Source: Chaenocephalus aceratus
Lineage: Eukaryota; Chordata; Actinopteri; Perciformes; Channichthyidae
Assembly: GCA_023974075.1 (NCBI GenBank)
Contig: CM043790.1
Coordinates: forward strand, 2,713,023-2,777,022
Direction: 5' to 3'
DNA length: 64,000 bases
The notes beneath the pieces are model-generated. The model worked only from the letters and a program-made list of their open reading frames with translations, ran no database searches and had not been told where the DNA came from. A program made the position numbers and the translations under genes. Below are positions 46,261 through 57,571 of the stretch, piece by piece; positions within the stretch are counted from its first letter, which is position 1, and every line of letters begins with the position of its first letter.

Positions 46261-47444
46261 TTAGGCTTGTTTGAGACACATTGCGGCTCGCCTCGAAAGT
46301 AGACGAGAGTAGCCGATCGCAGCCGGGGGAGGTGTCAAAAAGCTCGTCTTAAGTCGGAAAGCTCGGACTCGGAGTCGGCTTGACTGGCTGAGTTTGCAAT
46401 GGCGGAAATTCCATTTTACCCACTGTAGACAAAGGTGATCTCCATTGCTTTATATAGGTTTGTTAATTCAGTCATGATGATGAACCACACCAGTGACTGG
46501 GTTCCATAATTAGAAATGCTCCTCCCTCTTAATATTTGCAAAACTGATAGGTGGACAGGCTACAAATGATCAGTCCCTTCAGATCCGCACACATGAAGCT
46601 TCATGAGCATGAATTGAACAGACCTGCTGCTGTGTTAATTCTTTAGCTGCCACTTTAAGCTTTATGATGTGTACAACATGGATGTAATTTGATTTAATCT
46701 TGCCATTTTAAATGATGTATTCAATAAATAAGGTTAAACCAAAATCATTACATTAGATTTATTTTAATGATTTGGTTTAACTTAAAGAGAAACTTTATTG
46801 TTATTGCACATATTACAGGTACTGAGACAACGAAATGCAGTTTAGCTTCTAACCAGGTGCAACAAGCAGTGAAGTGGAAAGTAATGTACACAATCTACAG
46901 AATAACATAGAATGAATTGAATGATGAATAAACAGTGGGGTATGAATACACTAGATATCAGCCTGTGAGCAGTATGAACAGTGTGTATGAATATGTTAAG
47001 ATATATAAAGTATGAAAACGGTAAGCAGTATAGTATAAAATATATAGATATTAATTTCATGATGATAAACATTGTGGAACAATGATGAAAAATGGGAATG
47101 TATGTGGCGACGTAAAACTGACACAAAACAACAACAAACTTTTGCCAGCCAATTGGAGAGTTTCATCAGCAGCACGTGGTAAAAACCACCAATGAGCGCT
47201 CAGCTCGAGATACCAGCGAGCCGTTTCCCATCAAGCATTTCGCTTCCGCAGCTCGTGGAGAGCAAGCTGCGCCAACTCGCCTCGCTCTCAAGGCTGCGGG
47301 CGTCTTTGTTCCGCGAGATTTCAAAGTCTCATGTGGGCGAGCCTCCAGAGCAAGTCGGACAAAATGACTAACCATCATGCCAACGCACTAGCAAGACGTT
47401 GATCGCAACTGCGCAGGTCCTTGCTTGTCTCAAACAAGGCCTAA
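46261..47444. mobile_element. TIR element with TTAGGC(C)TTGTTTGAGACA ends
   Basis: TTAGGCTTGTTTGAGACA at the left and TGTCTCAAACAAGGCCTAA at the right are inverted repeats with one indel. The GC-rich right subterminal region (47.19-47.40 kb) contains GCGAGCCTCC and GCGAGCCG words. No transposase. The target duplication is unclear; ends containing TTA/TAA hint at PIF/Harbinger. Confidence 0.6.
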
Positions 47445-47849
47445 CATCTCCCTCGAGAGGGAACAGCAGACCCCGCCTCACCCCCAGTGAAGAAACAGCA
47501 GGACCCCGCATAAAAATAAATAAAAATGTATTCTGAACTGAATGCCTCTCGGTCAAACTGCTTGTTTATCTTTTGCAGGCTGGTGCATGACACACACTAA
47601 CAGTTTTGTTTTTCAGTAATCTAGCACCTCTTCGAAGACACCTTTGATTTATTAATAATAATAATGAAACGAGAATTATGATACTGTAGAAGGAACAGTG
47701 TTTACCAGTGTTGTTTTCTTTTGCATAAAATGAAACGAGAATTATAAAACATACCCAAACTAAATTAACAGTGTTGTTTTAATATACATATAAAAGACTA
47801 TATTTTTGAATTCTCAACTAAATTAACAGAATATATATATATAAACATT
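47445..47849. other. Sequence between repeats, nothing recognised
   Basis: AT-rich with short direct repeats AATGAAACGAGAATTAT (about 47664 and 47730). No feature otherwise. Confidence 0.35.
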
Positions 47850-48060
47850 CATGTGAATGTGCGTTGACCGTCACGTGCTCCCTCACCGTCACGTGCTTCG
47901 TCACGTGCCGCCGTCACGCGGGGACCCCGTAACGCGGGACCCCGTCACGTGACGCGGGACCTGTGTGTGCGGTTCTGTAACTGCGGTTCTGTAACTGCTG
48001 TCTCCGACGCTGCAGCTTCATACTATTGGAGTCTCAGGACACCTCCACTGTCAGTACAGG
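47850..48060 (-). repeat. Inverted copy of the 43.6-43.97 kb repeat
   Basis: ACATTCATGTGAATGTG, CGTCACGTGCCGCCGTCACG, GCGGTTCTGTAACTG (twice) and CTGTCTCCGACGCTGCAGCT reverse-complement the 43.8-43.96 kb block. CACGTG-type words are amplified here relative to the other copy. Confidence 0.8.
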
Positions 48061-48430
48061 AAGTTCACGCTAAGAATTCCAAAATAAAATCACCACTATC
48101 AGTACAGTGCCACTTTCCAAACAGGAAATGCACGCAAATACAAAATCAAATCGGATCGTGACGGATCGTGACACTTAATATATACATATGTATATATATA
48201 TATTGTATTGTAGTCAGTACAGCCGCAGCGCCACTTTCAGAACAGGAAATGCACGCAAATACAAAATAAAATCGTACTGACACTTATTATATACATAAAG
48301 TATATATAGATATATATAAAAATAGGGACACCTTGTATTGTTTACTCTCAGTACAGCACCACTTTCCGAACAGGAAATGCACGCTAATACAACATAAAAT
48401 AGCACTGACACTTATTATCTATATAGATAT
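48061..48430. repeat. Minisatellite-like array of ACAGGAAATGCACGC units
   Basis: CAGTACAG followed by CCACTTTC-x-AACAGG and AAATGCACGC occurs at about 48100, 48215 and 48349 (spacing 115 and 134 bp). The units are separated by ATATATA and ACACTTATTAT tracts. The array directly abuts the 3' LTR. Confidence 0.75.
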
Positions 48431-49533
48431 TGTTGCGAGGTAGGGGTTTTTACAACCCAACTCCTCACCGCGTGTTGTTTTGACGAGTCCTGCTTGAAAT
48501 CATAACAGGGAAGGAATTAGAAGACACCAGGATACCAGTTAAACAATAATACGTTTTAATTAAACAAAGTAGTAATAATGCAATACGATATAATATAATA
48601 CATTACTTATACAATTCAAAGAGTCATATAAGCAATGTGTGGAGTACTCCCGCCCTTATTCACGCACTGCGGACATCCTATCGTCTTGTCAGCGCATGAA
48701 GAGAGAGACCCAACAACCAGAAAAACATTTCCCTAATACAAAGAAGGGGTGTCGTTTCATTGGGGAGATACCAAAACGCTATCTCACAGGGAAATCAGGG
48801 CCTGGCAGCTTTGAAAGCCACAGGTGTTGGGAAGGCCGGCAGGAGGCACCTCATAAAATCAGGGGAGATGTCCTTCCCTATTGCAAAGCCTATCGATGGT
48901 TTAAACCCAGAAAACATTATCAGGGATAATCTTTACACTCCAAACAGAAATCACCCTTAATTCTGCATCTTCCTTCTTCACAAATAGCTTAAAACACTCT
49001 TTTGATAAACAGGTAAAAAGTCAAAGAAAAAACTATTGTGCTCACCTATTTCTAAGAAAAAGGGAACATTGTTTCAGAATCTATAAAAAACCTCTCTATA
49101 TTGGAGAGGAAAAATGTACCTTTTGTTCCTTCAACTATTAACACACAGGAATGTATAAACTCACACATATACTTATTCAAGATACATAGATTTCCTTAAA
49201 ACCTGGCCTGCCAGAGATCTCAAACAGAATTTCCTCTCCCCACACCCTGTGCTGCATACCTCGACCTCCCCCACTGCAATAAAACTTATTTTTTACAGCC
49301 CTTTGTCTCTCGCCATTTTAGTCCTCACATTTATGAAAGGATCAAAACAGAGAAATCACTATAAAACACAAACACAGGTATTGCTTGAACAGTATTCACT
49401 TAACTGCTACTATTTGATAATTACCAGGGAAACTCAAGGGACCTCTTTTAGTGTCTGGAAATTGCAACAAGACTTTCTGCCCTTTTACATGTATCACAGT
49501 TCTTTGGTACAATATCTCACATCAATTTCCACA
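48431..49533 (-). repeat. 3' LTR, 1103 bp
   Basis: Minus-strand termini TGTGG...CAACA. Shares 48575-49533 with the 5' LTR. The 291 nt frame at 48639-48929 appears in both LTRs and has no recognisable content. Confidence 0.75.
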
Positions 49534-49545
49534 ATTCCCTCTTTT
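49534..49545 (-). other. Polypurine tract
   Basis: Minus strand AAAAGAGGGAAT directly abuts TGTGG of the 3' LTR; expected site of plus-strand DNA priming. Confidence 0.65.
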
Positions 49546-49854
49546 GCACTCTTAAAAAAGAGTGCAACTTACACAAGGCACTTGAAACATAACTATTGTC
49601 GCTCCTCTCAACATTATATCTAGAGCCCTTTAAACATTTGAAAACAGTCCTTCATAGCAATTTCTTATGGCAGAATGAGAGGGAGACCAAAAAAATGTCA
49701 AAAAACTGAGTCCCCATACTCGTCCTCTCCCTCCGAGACATAGGCCAACAGAGGCATTTGATACGGGGGGGAGAAGCATCTTTTCCTTCAATGGTGGAAC
49801 TGATTAGTCTGACACATAATGAGCGGATGCACGGCACAACACAACACCCACAGG

Positions 49855-50602
49855 TTAGTCTTTGTCCATGGATATAACTCGAATGGTTTCATCAGACCCC
49901 TCTGAGGGCAGGATGGGCCGGTTACACGCAGCACATTTAGGCGCCAGGACCCTGTGGTAGTCTTTCAGACAGTAGATTTTATTCTCAGTGTCCACAGTGA
50001 AGGGCACTCCGTCCAGGCTCTCGTTGCGGATGACGCAGCGGAAACAACCGGGCGGTAAGACTTCCCCAGGGCCTGCCGGCCTGCATGTCCATGATCAGAT
50101 GTCCACCTGCGTTGCACTTGTCTGCAGACTGCTGGAACCCAGAGTACAGAAAGCCCCTTCCTGCGTCATAGTAGAACGCCTTCCCTCTCAGCCTTCGACT
50201 ACAGGCGCTGCAGGTGAAGCAGCTGTCATGGTAGAGGCTGCCCATAGCTTGGCAGGCCTGGCTGGCTCCATACACCGTCTTGTTGCACTTAACACACACT
50301 CCTGTTTCAGCGGAGAGTGGAGTCCCCTGTGCTGTCCTGGCTTGCCGTGTCTTTGTCCCCTCTGATCCGCTGACGGCGGCTTCTGGGCTGCCTGCTAGAG
50401 AGATGTCTTCCTTCCTTCCTCCGGCTTGCTGATGGCGGCTTCCGAGTCGATGCTGAATAGATTTCCTTTCGATCTTCCTTCTCCGGTCCGATGATGATGC
50501 CTCCCGGGACGACTGCTGGATGGATGTCCTCTCGATCCTCCTTCTCCGCTCCGATGATGATGCCTCCTGGGACGACTGCTGGATGGATGTCCTCTGGGTC
50601 AC
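49855..50602 (-). pseudogene. Ajuba/LIMD1/WTIP-family LIM-domain fragment, intronless and broken
   Basis: Minus-strand frame: a Ser/Arg-rich repeated linker, then CVKCNKTVYGASQACQAMGS, LYHDSCFTCSACSRRLRGKA, FLYSGFQQSADKC and GHLIMDM. This is LIM1 and the start of LIM2 of the Ajuba/LIMD1/WTIP scaffold proteins, closest by eye to LIMD1. The second zinc loop of LIM1 is deleted between FYY and FLYSGF. A small insertion follows MDM, and a one-base deletion near 50049 shifts frame. In the shifted frame [40 protein letters not shown] and [15 protein letters not shown] continue LIM2-LIM3. Cys ligands are lost (VIR for VIC; KCNAGG for C-x2-C). No introns interrupt what are several exons in the family, so it derives from mRNA. 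It lies inside the LTR element, sense to it. Confidence 0.85.
50450..50602 (-). repeat. 63 bp coding-type tandem repeat in the LIM fragment
   Basis: Two near-identical units and one diverged unit encode (R)TSIQQSS-EASSS-RRR-IE. CTGCTGGATGGATGTCC marks units at 50513 and 50576. It precedes LIM1 by about 60 codons. Confidence 0.8.
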
Positions 50603-50794
50603 TCGGTCGGGGCCGGAGAGCCTGGGGTTGACAGTCAGCCTCCTGCGTCTCGGGTCCCCCTTTTGGCGTCAACAACCTGTGTGGAGAAATCTGATACAAT
50701 CCCTCAAGCCTACGCTCCGGGCTCTGGGGCCCTCGGCTGTTGACCCACCAGCGCGTGGCCACTTGGAGCCTGTTGGTGGGGTGTCTTAAAACAA

Positions 50795-53700
50795 CAGACG
50801 TCTGTGCACAGGTTTTCTAAATGTAGATGAAATGTATATCCCCATAATGACCTAAACAATAAAGTCTATGGCTTTTACTTCTTTACCAGGCTAGTTACAT
50901 GATGTTGTCCAAATTACATTGTGTCTCATTACATTACTATGTTTTATCTTAACTGTAAATATGTTCTTTCTACATTTCAAACCTCAATTACTTTAATACC
51001 TGTTGAAACATTAGTTGACACATTACTCACAGGTCAGGTTCTTCAGTATTCCATTCTGGACTTACATCTCTCACAGCAGCCCCTTGGCCACTGATTCTTT
51101 ATCTGTGTTACCTGCTATAACTCAATCAATATTAGAGACATGTCAACATTCATCAAACAGCCTCTTATCCCCAGATATGGAGCAGGTCAATTCTAAAACT
51201 GTCAATCAATGGTCAGATTGAACAATGGAGTTGGAGCAGCAGGTTCCTTTCAGTCCCTAAAATAAAAAAAATGTACATTGTGAAGTTTACACTCCCTCTT
51301 TTTTACACATTATCTCATGTGTAAACAAAATCCTGCATGGGAAGAAAACCTTCAGGTCATAATGGATTATAAGACAATACCAAACATTTTTTCCAAATGT
51401 ACATCCATTATTTCCACAGTAAACACTTCAGTGTAATGAAGTGTTTCTCTCCCTCTTTCAGTCCTAAAAGAAACAGAATCTTCAAATGTCATAGTTTGAG
51501 TTTCACATTCTGCAAACCGCCACCTCCTGTGGGAGTGAAATATCAAGTAGGTTAGAAACGGTTTCCCCTTTTGTGCAATGTTAGGAAACCTCTCATTTCA
51601 CACATTATTATCACACAGAAATAATGTGTTAGTCCAAAACATGCTTGATTAGTCATTGTTTTAAATCATGCAGTTGCACTGATCAGATGCAAACATACAC
51701 TCACTCACACTGTCAGGTTGTAAAGTCAGGTCTGGTCAGGTTTGGTCAGGTACACCTCAGAGTCAGTCATTGAGAGTGCCTTCCCAAGTTACCCTGTCGG
51801 TCAGGGTCAAAGGTCAGTTTGTCTCAGTCTTTTTGGCCATGTGTCGTGCTCTGCAGAGACTCCGATGTTCCAGCACAGGCCAGCATCCTCCGTCTATAAA
51901 AATCTGTATATATGGAGCGCCATCATTTATTAATTCACAATTCCAACTATAATGTTCAAGATATCTCTGTTTTCCCAAATTCCCTGAAAAGTGTTAGCCA
52001 AAAAATGTCACTTCCTTATTGTACTACTACTGCAGTTCATTAACACCTAATCAATATCAACACGTCTAATAGATGTAATTCAGAAACTTGTGTACATCAC
52101 TATTATCTTGTGTCAAAACATTATCAGGATCTGTAAAGCTCTGCTGTGTATTCCATAACTCATTCTATTAATTTATCTTCAATTCTGGTGCACTTAAAGA
52201 ACAATGTTACCCTCTTTAACAGTGCGTGGAACCCTGGGTGTCCTGAACATGTAACAATCACTCCTTCCTTTATCAAGGACCTAAAAACAGAAGTAATTTC
52301 ATCAATGGTTTGTAGCTGAACTTAGGAATCATCCCTCATGGTAGGTATGTTTTTACTTTTTAACATCTCTAAATGTCAGTTAATTACTAACTAAATGAAT
52401 GTCCATTAGGAGGTGGTGCCGCTAGTCCTCTAAACTCATAATCTGGTGCTGTGCGCTTCCTGTGAAGCTGCAAGTAAGATTTTAAAAACCACTGCAGGAT
52501 GGGTCGAGCGACCCCTCCTCCCTATTGGTCGTCAATAATATGCACCCTTACTGGTGATTGAAGGCCCCACATTATTTCCCATTTCAGCATCAGCCCTCTT
52601 TACTCTAAAATTACTTTTTAAATAGGAATATGTAGAAATGGAACAAATATTCAATCTTCAGAAAAGTTCTTAACCAATGTCTATCTAGTGAACAGCCAAC
52701 ATATTTTAAAATGTCAGATGTATAAAAATAAGCCTAAATACTCCCTTACCATCAAAGTCCAAATCTAGACACAAGGTGAACAGTTTTGGTAACGGACAAT
52801 TTAATCTAAAAACAAAACAAAATTGGACTTGTGTCCTTGTTTTTTGTTCTTCAAAATACATTAGCAAATACCCTGCGAAGTATTCGCAACCTAACTAACC
52901 CTCCCTAGGATATGAATCCATTAATCCCTTTACTCATAGTTAGTTTATATGTCTAAATTATTATGTGTGACCTAATAATCAGATGTCTTGTTTGTCAACC
53001 AAGAATATTAAACTTTAATCTTTTCAGTATTCCAGACCATCGTTTAAACAATCAGCCTCCCTTCTCAAACACTAATGTTATTGTTGTACACCACCCTCTG
53101 GAAAACTCTTGCACAGTTATGCTGTCAAATCATCGCATATTTTCCTCAGAGTCTGAACCGTCTGAGACCAGCCTGTCTCAAGATCTTGTCACAATGTGAA
53201 CAGTCAGTAATGCGTTGTCCTCTGCAGCTGTAGTCAATAGGATCAATGAAACTCTTGCACTGGGATGTCCTGAGGGGGAAGGCACCTCTGGATCAATGTG
53301 CTACAATCAGCAGACACACGTTGTCCTCTGCACAGCAGGAATCCCCCAAAACTGCTGTTCCTCTTCCCACCACTGTTGCCTTGGCAACGAGGTACACGCA
53401 AAATGTCAAACCCTCCTCAGATGCGTTCTTTGCACAGTTCTTCTGTTTCTGTAGTGAGCAACTCTTCACCAACACACTGATTCAGAGTACAACCCAAAGG
53501 TGGCGCACAACTTTCCAGTGCCGCTGTAAATCACAATAAATCAGCAACTGGAGATAAACTCAATTTAAATCTCTCCCCCAAAGGGTTACAAAATAAAACG
53601 GCTGAGTGTCTATATGGTCAGGAATGCTGAAACATGTGAATGTTAAAACAAACCAATGGCAGTAGTCTACCCGGATTCTTTACTCCATTAAAAGTAGTAA

Positions 53701-55589
53701 AACCACATTGTAAAATCCCTTTTGTCTAGTTGAAGTCCTGCTTACTTCATCTTTAAAATCTTCTTTAATTTGAAACCAAAAAAGGTCTTCCTTCTCCACC
53801 ATGATCCTATCTCTACATCAAAGTCCATACAAACTGATGATTTATCTTTAGAAACCATGAGGAATGACTCATAACACACTATTCTTCCTTACTTCAGTTC
53901 TAAATCAAATGAGCCAGACAGGACACCCCCTTTAACCACTTGCTTATTCTATTCTCTTTGAAATTGTTTATCTAAGTTGTGTTACAAGCAGGTTAGATCT
54001 GTAACACAATACAAAACTAACTGTATTTAGCGCTATAATTGAAAAACAAGTAATCTGATCATATTTAATGAATATATATGTTTGAACACTTATTTATTGG
54101 TGGAAAGGTTCCCTCACAAAATGTAATCTCCATTACTAAAGCTCAAACCTAAAGAAATCATCACGGAACAGTTTTCTGTCCTTATCACTTAATTGTCTCA
54201 ATACAAACTAAAAAGCGTTTTGAAAACTCCCACTCTTGAGAACATCTCAACACTTTATTCCATCTGAGCACGAGTGTCTGACAGACACGCCCTATTAATC
54301 CAAAACGGTCTTTAATGGTATCAATTGTGAACTTCCTTAATATGAATTGTAAATGCAACATATGTTCTCTTTAGAACACAGATATGACAGTAGCTGCTGA
54401 AACTGGTTAATAGCAGTTTTCTGTCAACCTAGTTAAGCATGTTGTTGTTATATCTAGTAAATATATTTTTATTTCATGTTTACTCACAAAACAATATGAC
54501 ATTATTTAGAAACAAGTTTTACTCTCTCTGAACTCTTCAAAACATCTACTTGTCTTTCTCTTTTACTCCCTGTGCCCTGCAGCTGCCGGCTCAAGTTTCC
54601 TCTCATCAATTACCGGTGTGTTTGTGCAACACCTCTGTCATGCGTAACCATTTAACAGATTCATTCTGACTGACAAACTCATAACAACCTCCCGTTTACT
54701 TTCTACTCTTTCTTCATAAACTTACAAACACAATTAATGTCTACTAATGATATTATAAAAACACTAGGTGGAATAATCCACTATTATGTTCAATTTGAAT
54801 CAAACTTTAACCTGCTTCATATACTCAGCAAACAGTATTATTACTTTCCCTCAACGTTACTGTATGCAATAAATGCCTCTGAAATATAAGTAAACTTCCC
54901 AGTAAATGACAAATACCACGAAATTCACAATGCAATGTTTGTTATTTATTTAAATATCTACGACACATTGATCTATTAATCTTCAATGTTATTCCCTCCT
55001 TTTTCAGAGGAAAGCTGTGAAGTGGGGGCGTCCTCAAACCCACGCCTCCAGCCAGCTTGACTTCGCAATTCTTTATCTGACTTTTCTCCCTTATCTTATT
55101 AGTAATTATTCCCAGAAAAGTATTCCCCGTACAGTCTATCAAGCTTTTTTGGTGCGATGTTTATTTCAACAGATAATGCGACCTTAGAATGCGCTTCGAC
55201 ACGGCTTTTCAGCTATGTGACATCCTCATGGAGCCGAAACCCAGGTCAACAGAATCCTTTATCGTCACGTTTAGCTTCTTAGATTAATAACCCCACAGAA
55301 CAAGAGAATGAGATTCCGTTCGTTTCAAAATGGCTTTTTGAAATTTGCGTATCTCTCCCTTGGATTTATAACATATAATACACTCCAGCGTCCTATGAGG
55401 CTGAAGAAGTATTATTCAGTTTCGCCCTGGATGGATATCTTTTCAGGAAATCCACTGGACTCGCACCGACTGAAATTGCCGACTTGATTTCCCTAAAACC
55501 AACGGGGCCTTGCACCATAAACTTACATTTCTCGTCGCTTCACGTGTAGCATATCCCCTAGGTTCTTAACCTTTGCTTTATCATCATAG
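50795..55589. other. LTR-element interior without recognisable coding
   Basis: AT-rich, many stops in all frames. Small direct repeats, such as ACGTTGTCCTCTGCA / GCGTTGTCCTCTGCA at about 53213 and 53319 with GGATCAATG nearby. No RT, protease, integrase or gag motif on either strand. Confidence 0.6.
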
Positions 55590-55765
55590 AGTAGTCCAAA
55601 GTTACCTACTTTATTCTATATGTACTGCATAATTATACCACAATTATAGTCCGTCGTTACCTATCTATGCTAATGTATGCATTACACTATCTTATTAGAT
55701 TAGTAGTCCGTCGTTACCTACCTATACTAATATATGCATTGCATTATTTTATCATCTAGTCTATG
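55590..55765. repeat. Tandem repeat, unit about 57-65 bp
   Basis: AGTCC-x(1-3)-GTTACCTA followed by CTAAT-TATGCATT recurs at about 55593, 55649 and 55706. It lies about 100 bp from the truncated 5' LTR. Confidence 0.7.
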
Positions 55766-55869
55766 ACACTGAGAAATATTCCTGACAACTCTAAAAATTT
55801 GAATATATCCAAATCACAGATTTCGAGTGTAACGGGTATCCGTGCTTACCTGTGTTTTTGTATAGAGCT

Positions 55870-56829
55870 ATAATGCAATACGATATAATATAATACATTA
55901 CTTATACAATTCAAAGAGTCATATAAGCAATGTGTGGAGTACTCCCGCCCTTATTCACGCACTGCGGACATCCTATCGTCTTGTCAGCGCATGAAGAGAG
56001 AGACCCAACAACCAGAAAAACATTTCCCTAATACAAAGAAGGGGTGTCGTTTCATTGGGGAGATACCAAAACGCTATCTCACAGGGAAATCAGGGCCTGG
56101 CAGCTTTGAAAGCCACAGGTGTTGGGAAGGCCGGCAGGAGGCACCTCATAAAATCAGGGGAGATGTCCTTCCCTATTGCAAAGCCTATCGATGGTTTAAC
56201 CCAGAAAACATTATCAGGGATAATCTTTACACTCCAAACAGAAATCACCCTTAATTCTGCATCTTCCTTCTTCACAAATAGCTTAAAACACTCTTTTGAT
56301 AAACAGGTAAAAAGTCAAAGAAAAAACTATTGTGCTCATCTATTTCTAAGAAAAAGGGAACATTGTTTCAGAAATCTATAAAAAACCTCTCTATATTGGA
56401 GAGGAAAAATGTACCTTTTGTTCCTTCAACTATTAACACACAGGAATGTATAAACTCACACATATACTTATTCAAGATACATAGATTTCCTTAAAACCTG
56501 GCCTGCCAGAGATCTCAAACAGAATTTCCTCTCCCCTGGCCCACTCACCCTGTGCTGCATACCTCGACCTCCCCCACTGCAATAAAACTTATTTTTTACA
56601 GCCCTTTGTCTCTCGCCATTTTAGTCCTCACATTTATGAAAGGATCAAAACAGAGAAATCACTATAAAACACAAACACAGGTATTGCTTGAACAGTATTC
56701 ACTTAACTGCTACTATTTGATAATTACCAGGGAAACTCAAGGGACCTCTTTTAGTGTCTGGAAATTGCAACAAGACTTTCTGCCCTTTTTCACAGTTCTT
56801 TGGTACAATATCTCACATCAATTTCCACA
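55870..56829 (-). repeat. 5' LTR, 960 bp, inner 145 bp missing
   Basis: Nearly identical to 48575-49533; main differences are TGGCCCACTCACC for ACACC near 56536 and a 7 bp deletion near 56790. The minus-strand outer terminus is TGTGGAAATTG. Confidence 0.75.
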
Positions 56830-57496
56830 ATTTATATATGTATTTATATATATATAAATACGACATCTTTTATTTTAGTTACACCCGCTAGACAACAGTG
56901 AAAGGTTCGAGAAACAACCGTGTTTGCCGGGTGCACCGCGGCGGAGGTGGAGAGGTTCCAGCTAGGAACCTCCACCCCGCTGCCGGACCCGTGGGACCCC
57001 TGGACGGTGCGTCTTGGTCACGCTTCATATCGGACGGCGCGGAGGCCCTCCGACAGTGGGTCGCGTTTGCCATTCGATCAGTGAGAAGAGAGGAGAAAAA
57101 TGGTCAAAATCCGTTAATATATGGATGAGTGTGGGGGGGGGGGGGGGGCTGGACACAGGCCGTGGGGGGACACCCGAGACCGGGCAATGTCCCCAGTAGA
57201 AACCGGGTGAAATAACCTACAAAATAATACAACCAGGGAAAAGTGAAAAAAAGTGTCCGAAAATAGGCACTCGTGAGGCGGGCAGAGTCCCCTGTCAACT
57301 CCCGTTACATATCTCCATGGTGTCATTTGAGCGAAAAACTTTTACGAGAACCATACTGGGGGGGTCAAAAGGGCTTGACCAAGGCCGACCCAAAGTGCAC
57401 GGTGGTCGGACTCATCACCTCCGTGATGAGTCTCCATTGTGATTTGAAAACTTCCATCAAACGAGTCCTTCGGTGGGCGGGAAAAAAACACATCAG
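56830..57496. other. GC-rich sequence with poly-G; nothing recognised
   Basis: A G-run of about 19 (57130-57148) and a small palindrome GGTTCC-AGCT-GGAACC near 56964. Open frames have no recognisable product. Confidence 0.4.
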
Positions 57497-57571
57497 AATC
57501 GTCACTTCCTGTACTGACAGTGGAGGTGTCCTGAGAGTGGAGGTCTGCACCGGAACTGTCCTGAGAGTGGA
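57497..57571 (-). repeat. Third copy of the CTCCACTCTCAGGAC repeat
   Basis: CTTCCTGTACTGACAGTGGA, GGTGTCCTGAGAGTGGAGGT and CTGCACCGGAACTGTCCTGA match the reverse of 43.79-43.84 kb and of 48.03-48.06 kb. The copy is cut by the element at 57572-58633 and continues at 58634 (AGTGGAGGTCTGCAGGCAGG). Confidence 0.8.

Larger units (their letters stand above)
48431..56829 (-). mobile_element. Large non-autonomous LTR retroelement carrying a LIM-domain gene fragment
   Basis: Two direct repeats of about 960 bp (48575-49533 and 55870-56829) are nearly identical, differing by a few substitutions and small indels. Read on the minus strand, the repeat starts TGTGGAAATTG. The copy at 48431-49533 ends CCTCGCAACA, giving TG...CA termini. 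A polypurine tract AAAAGAGGGAA sits just before that copy, as required upstream of a 3' LTR. The 5' LTR lacks the last 145 bp and no primer-binding site is visible, so that corner is deleted. The 6.3 kb interior has no gag, protease, RT or integrase signature in any frame. It contains an intronless LIM-domain fragment in the sense orientation. No convincing target duplication in the AT-rich flanks. Confidence 0.75.

Noticed and set aside
48639..48929. Duplicate frames at 48639-48929 and 55934-56254, and at 49249 and 56552
   Set aside because: They are conserved only because they lie in the two LTRs; frames break at indels and show no known protein.
49985..50602. A functional LIM-domain gene
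   Set aside because: Lost zinc-ligand cysteines, an internal deletion in LIM1 and a frameshift in LIM2.
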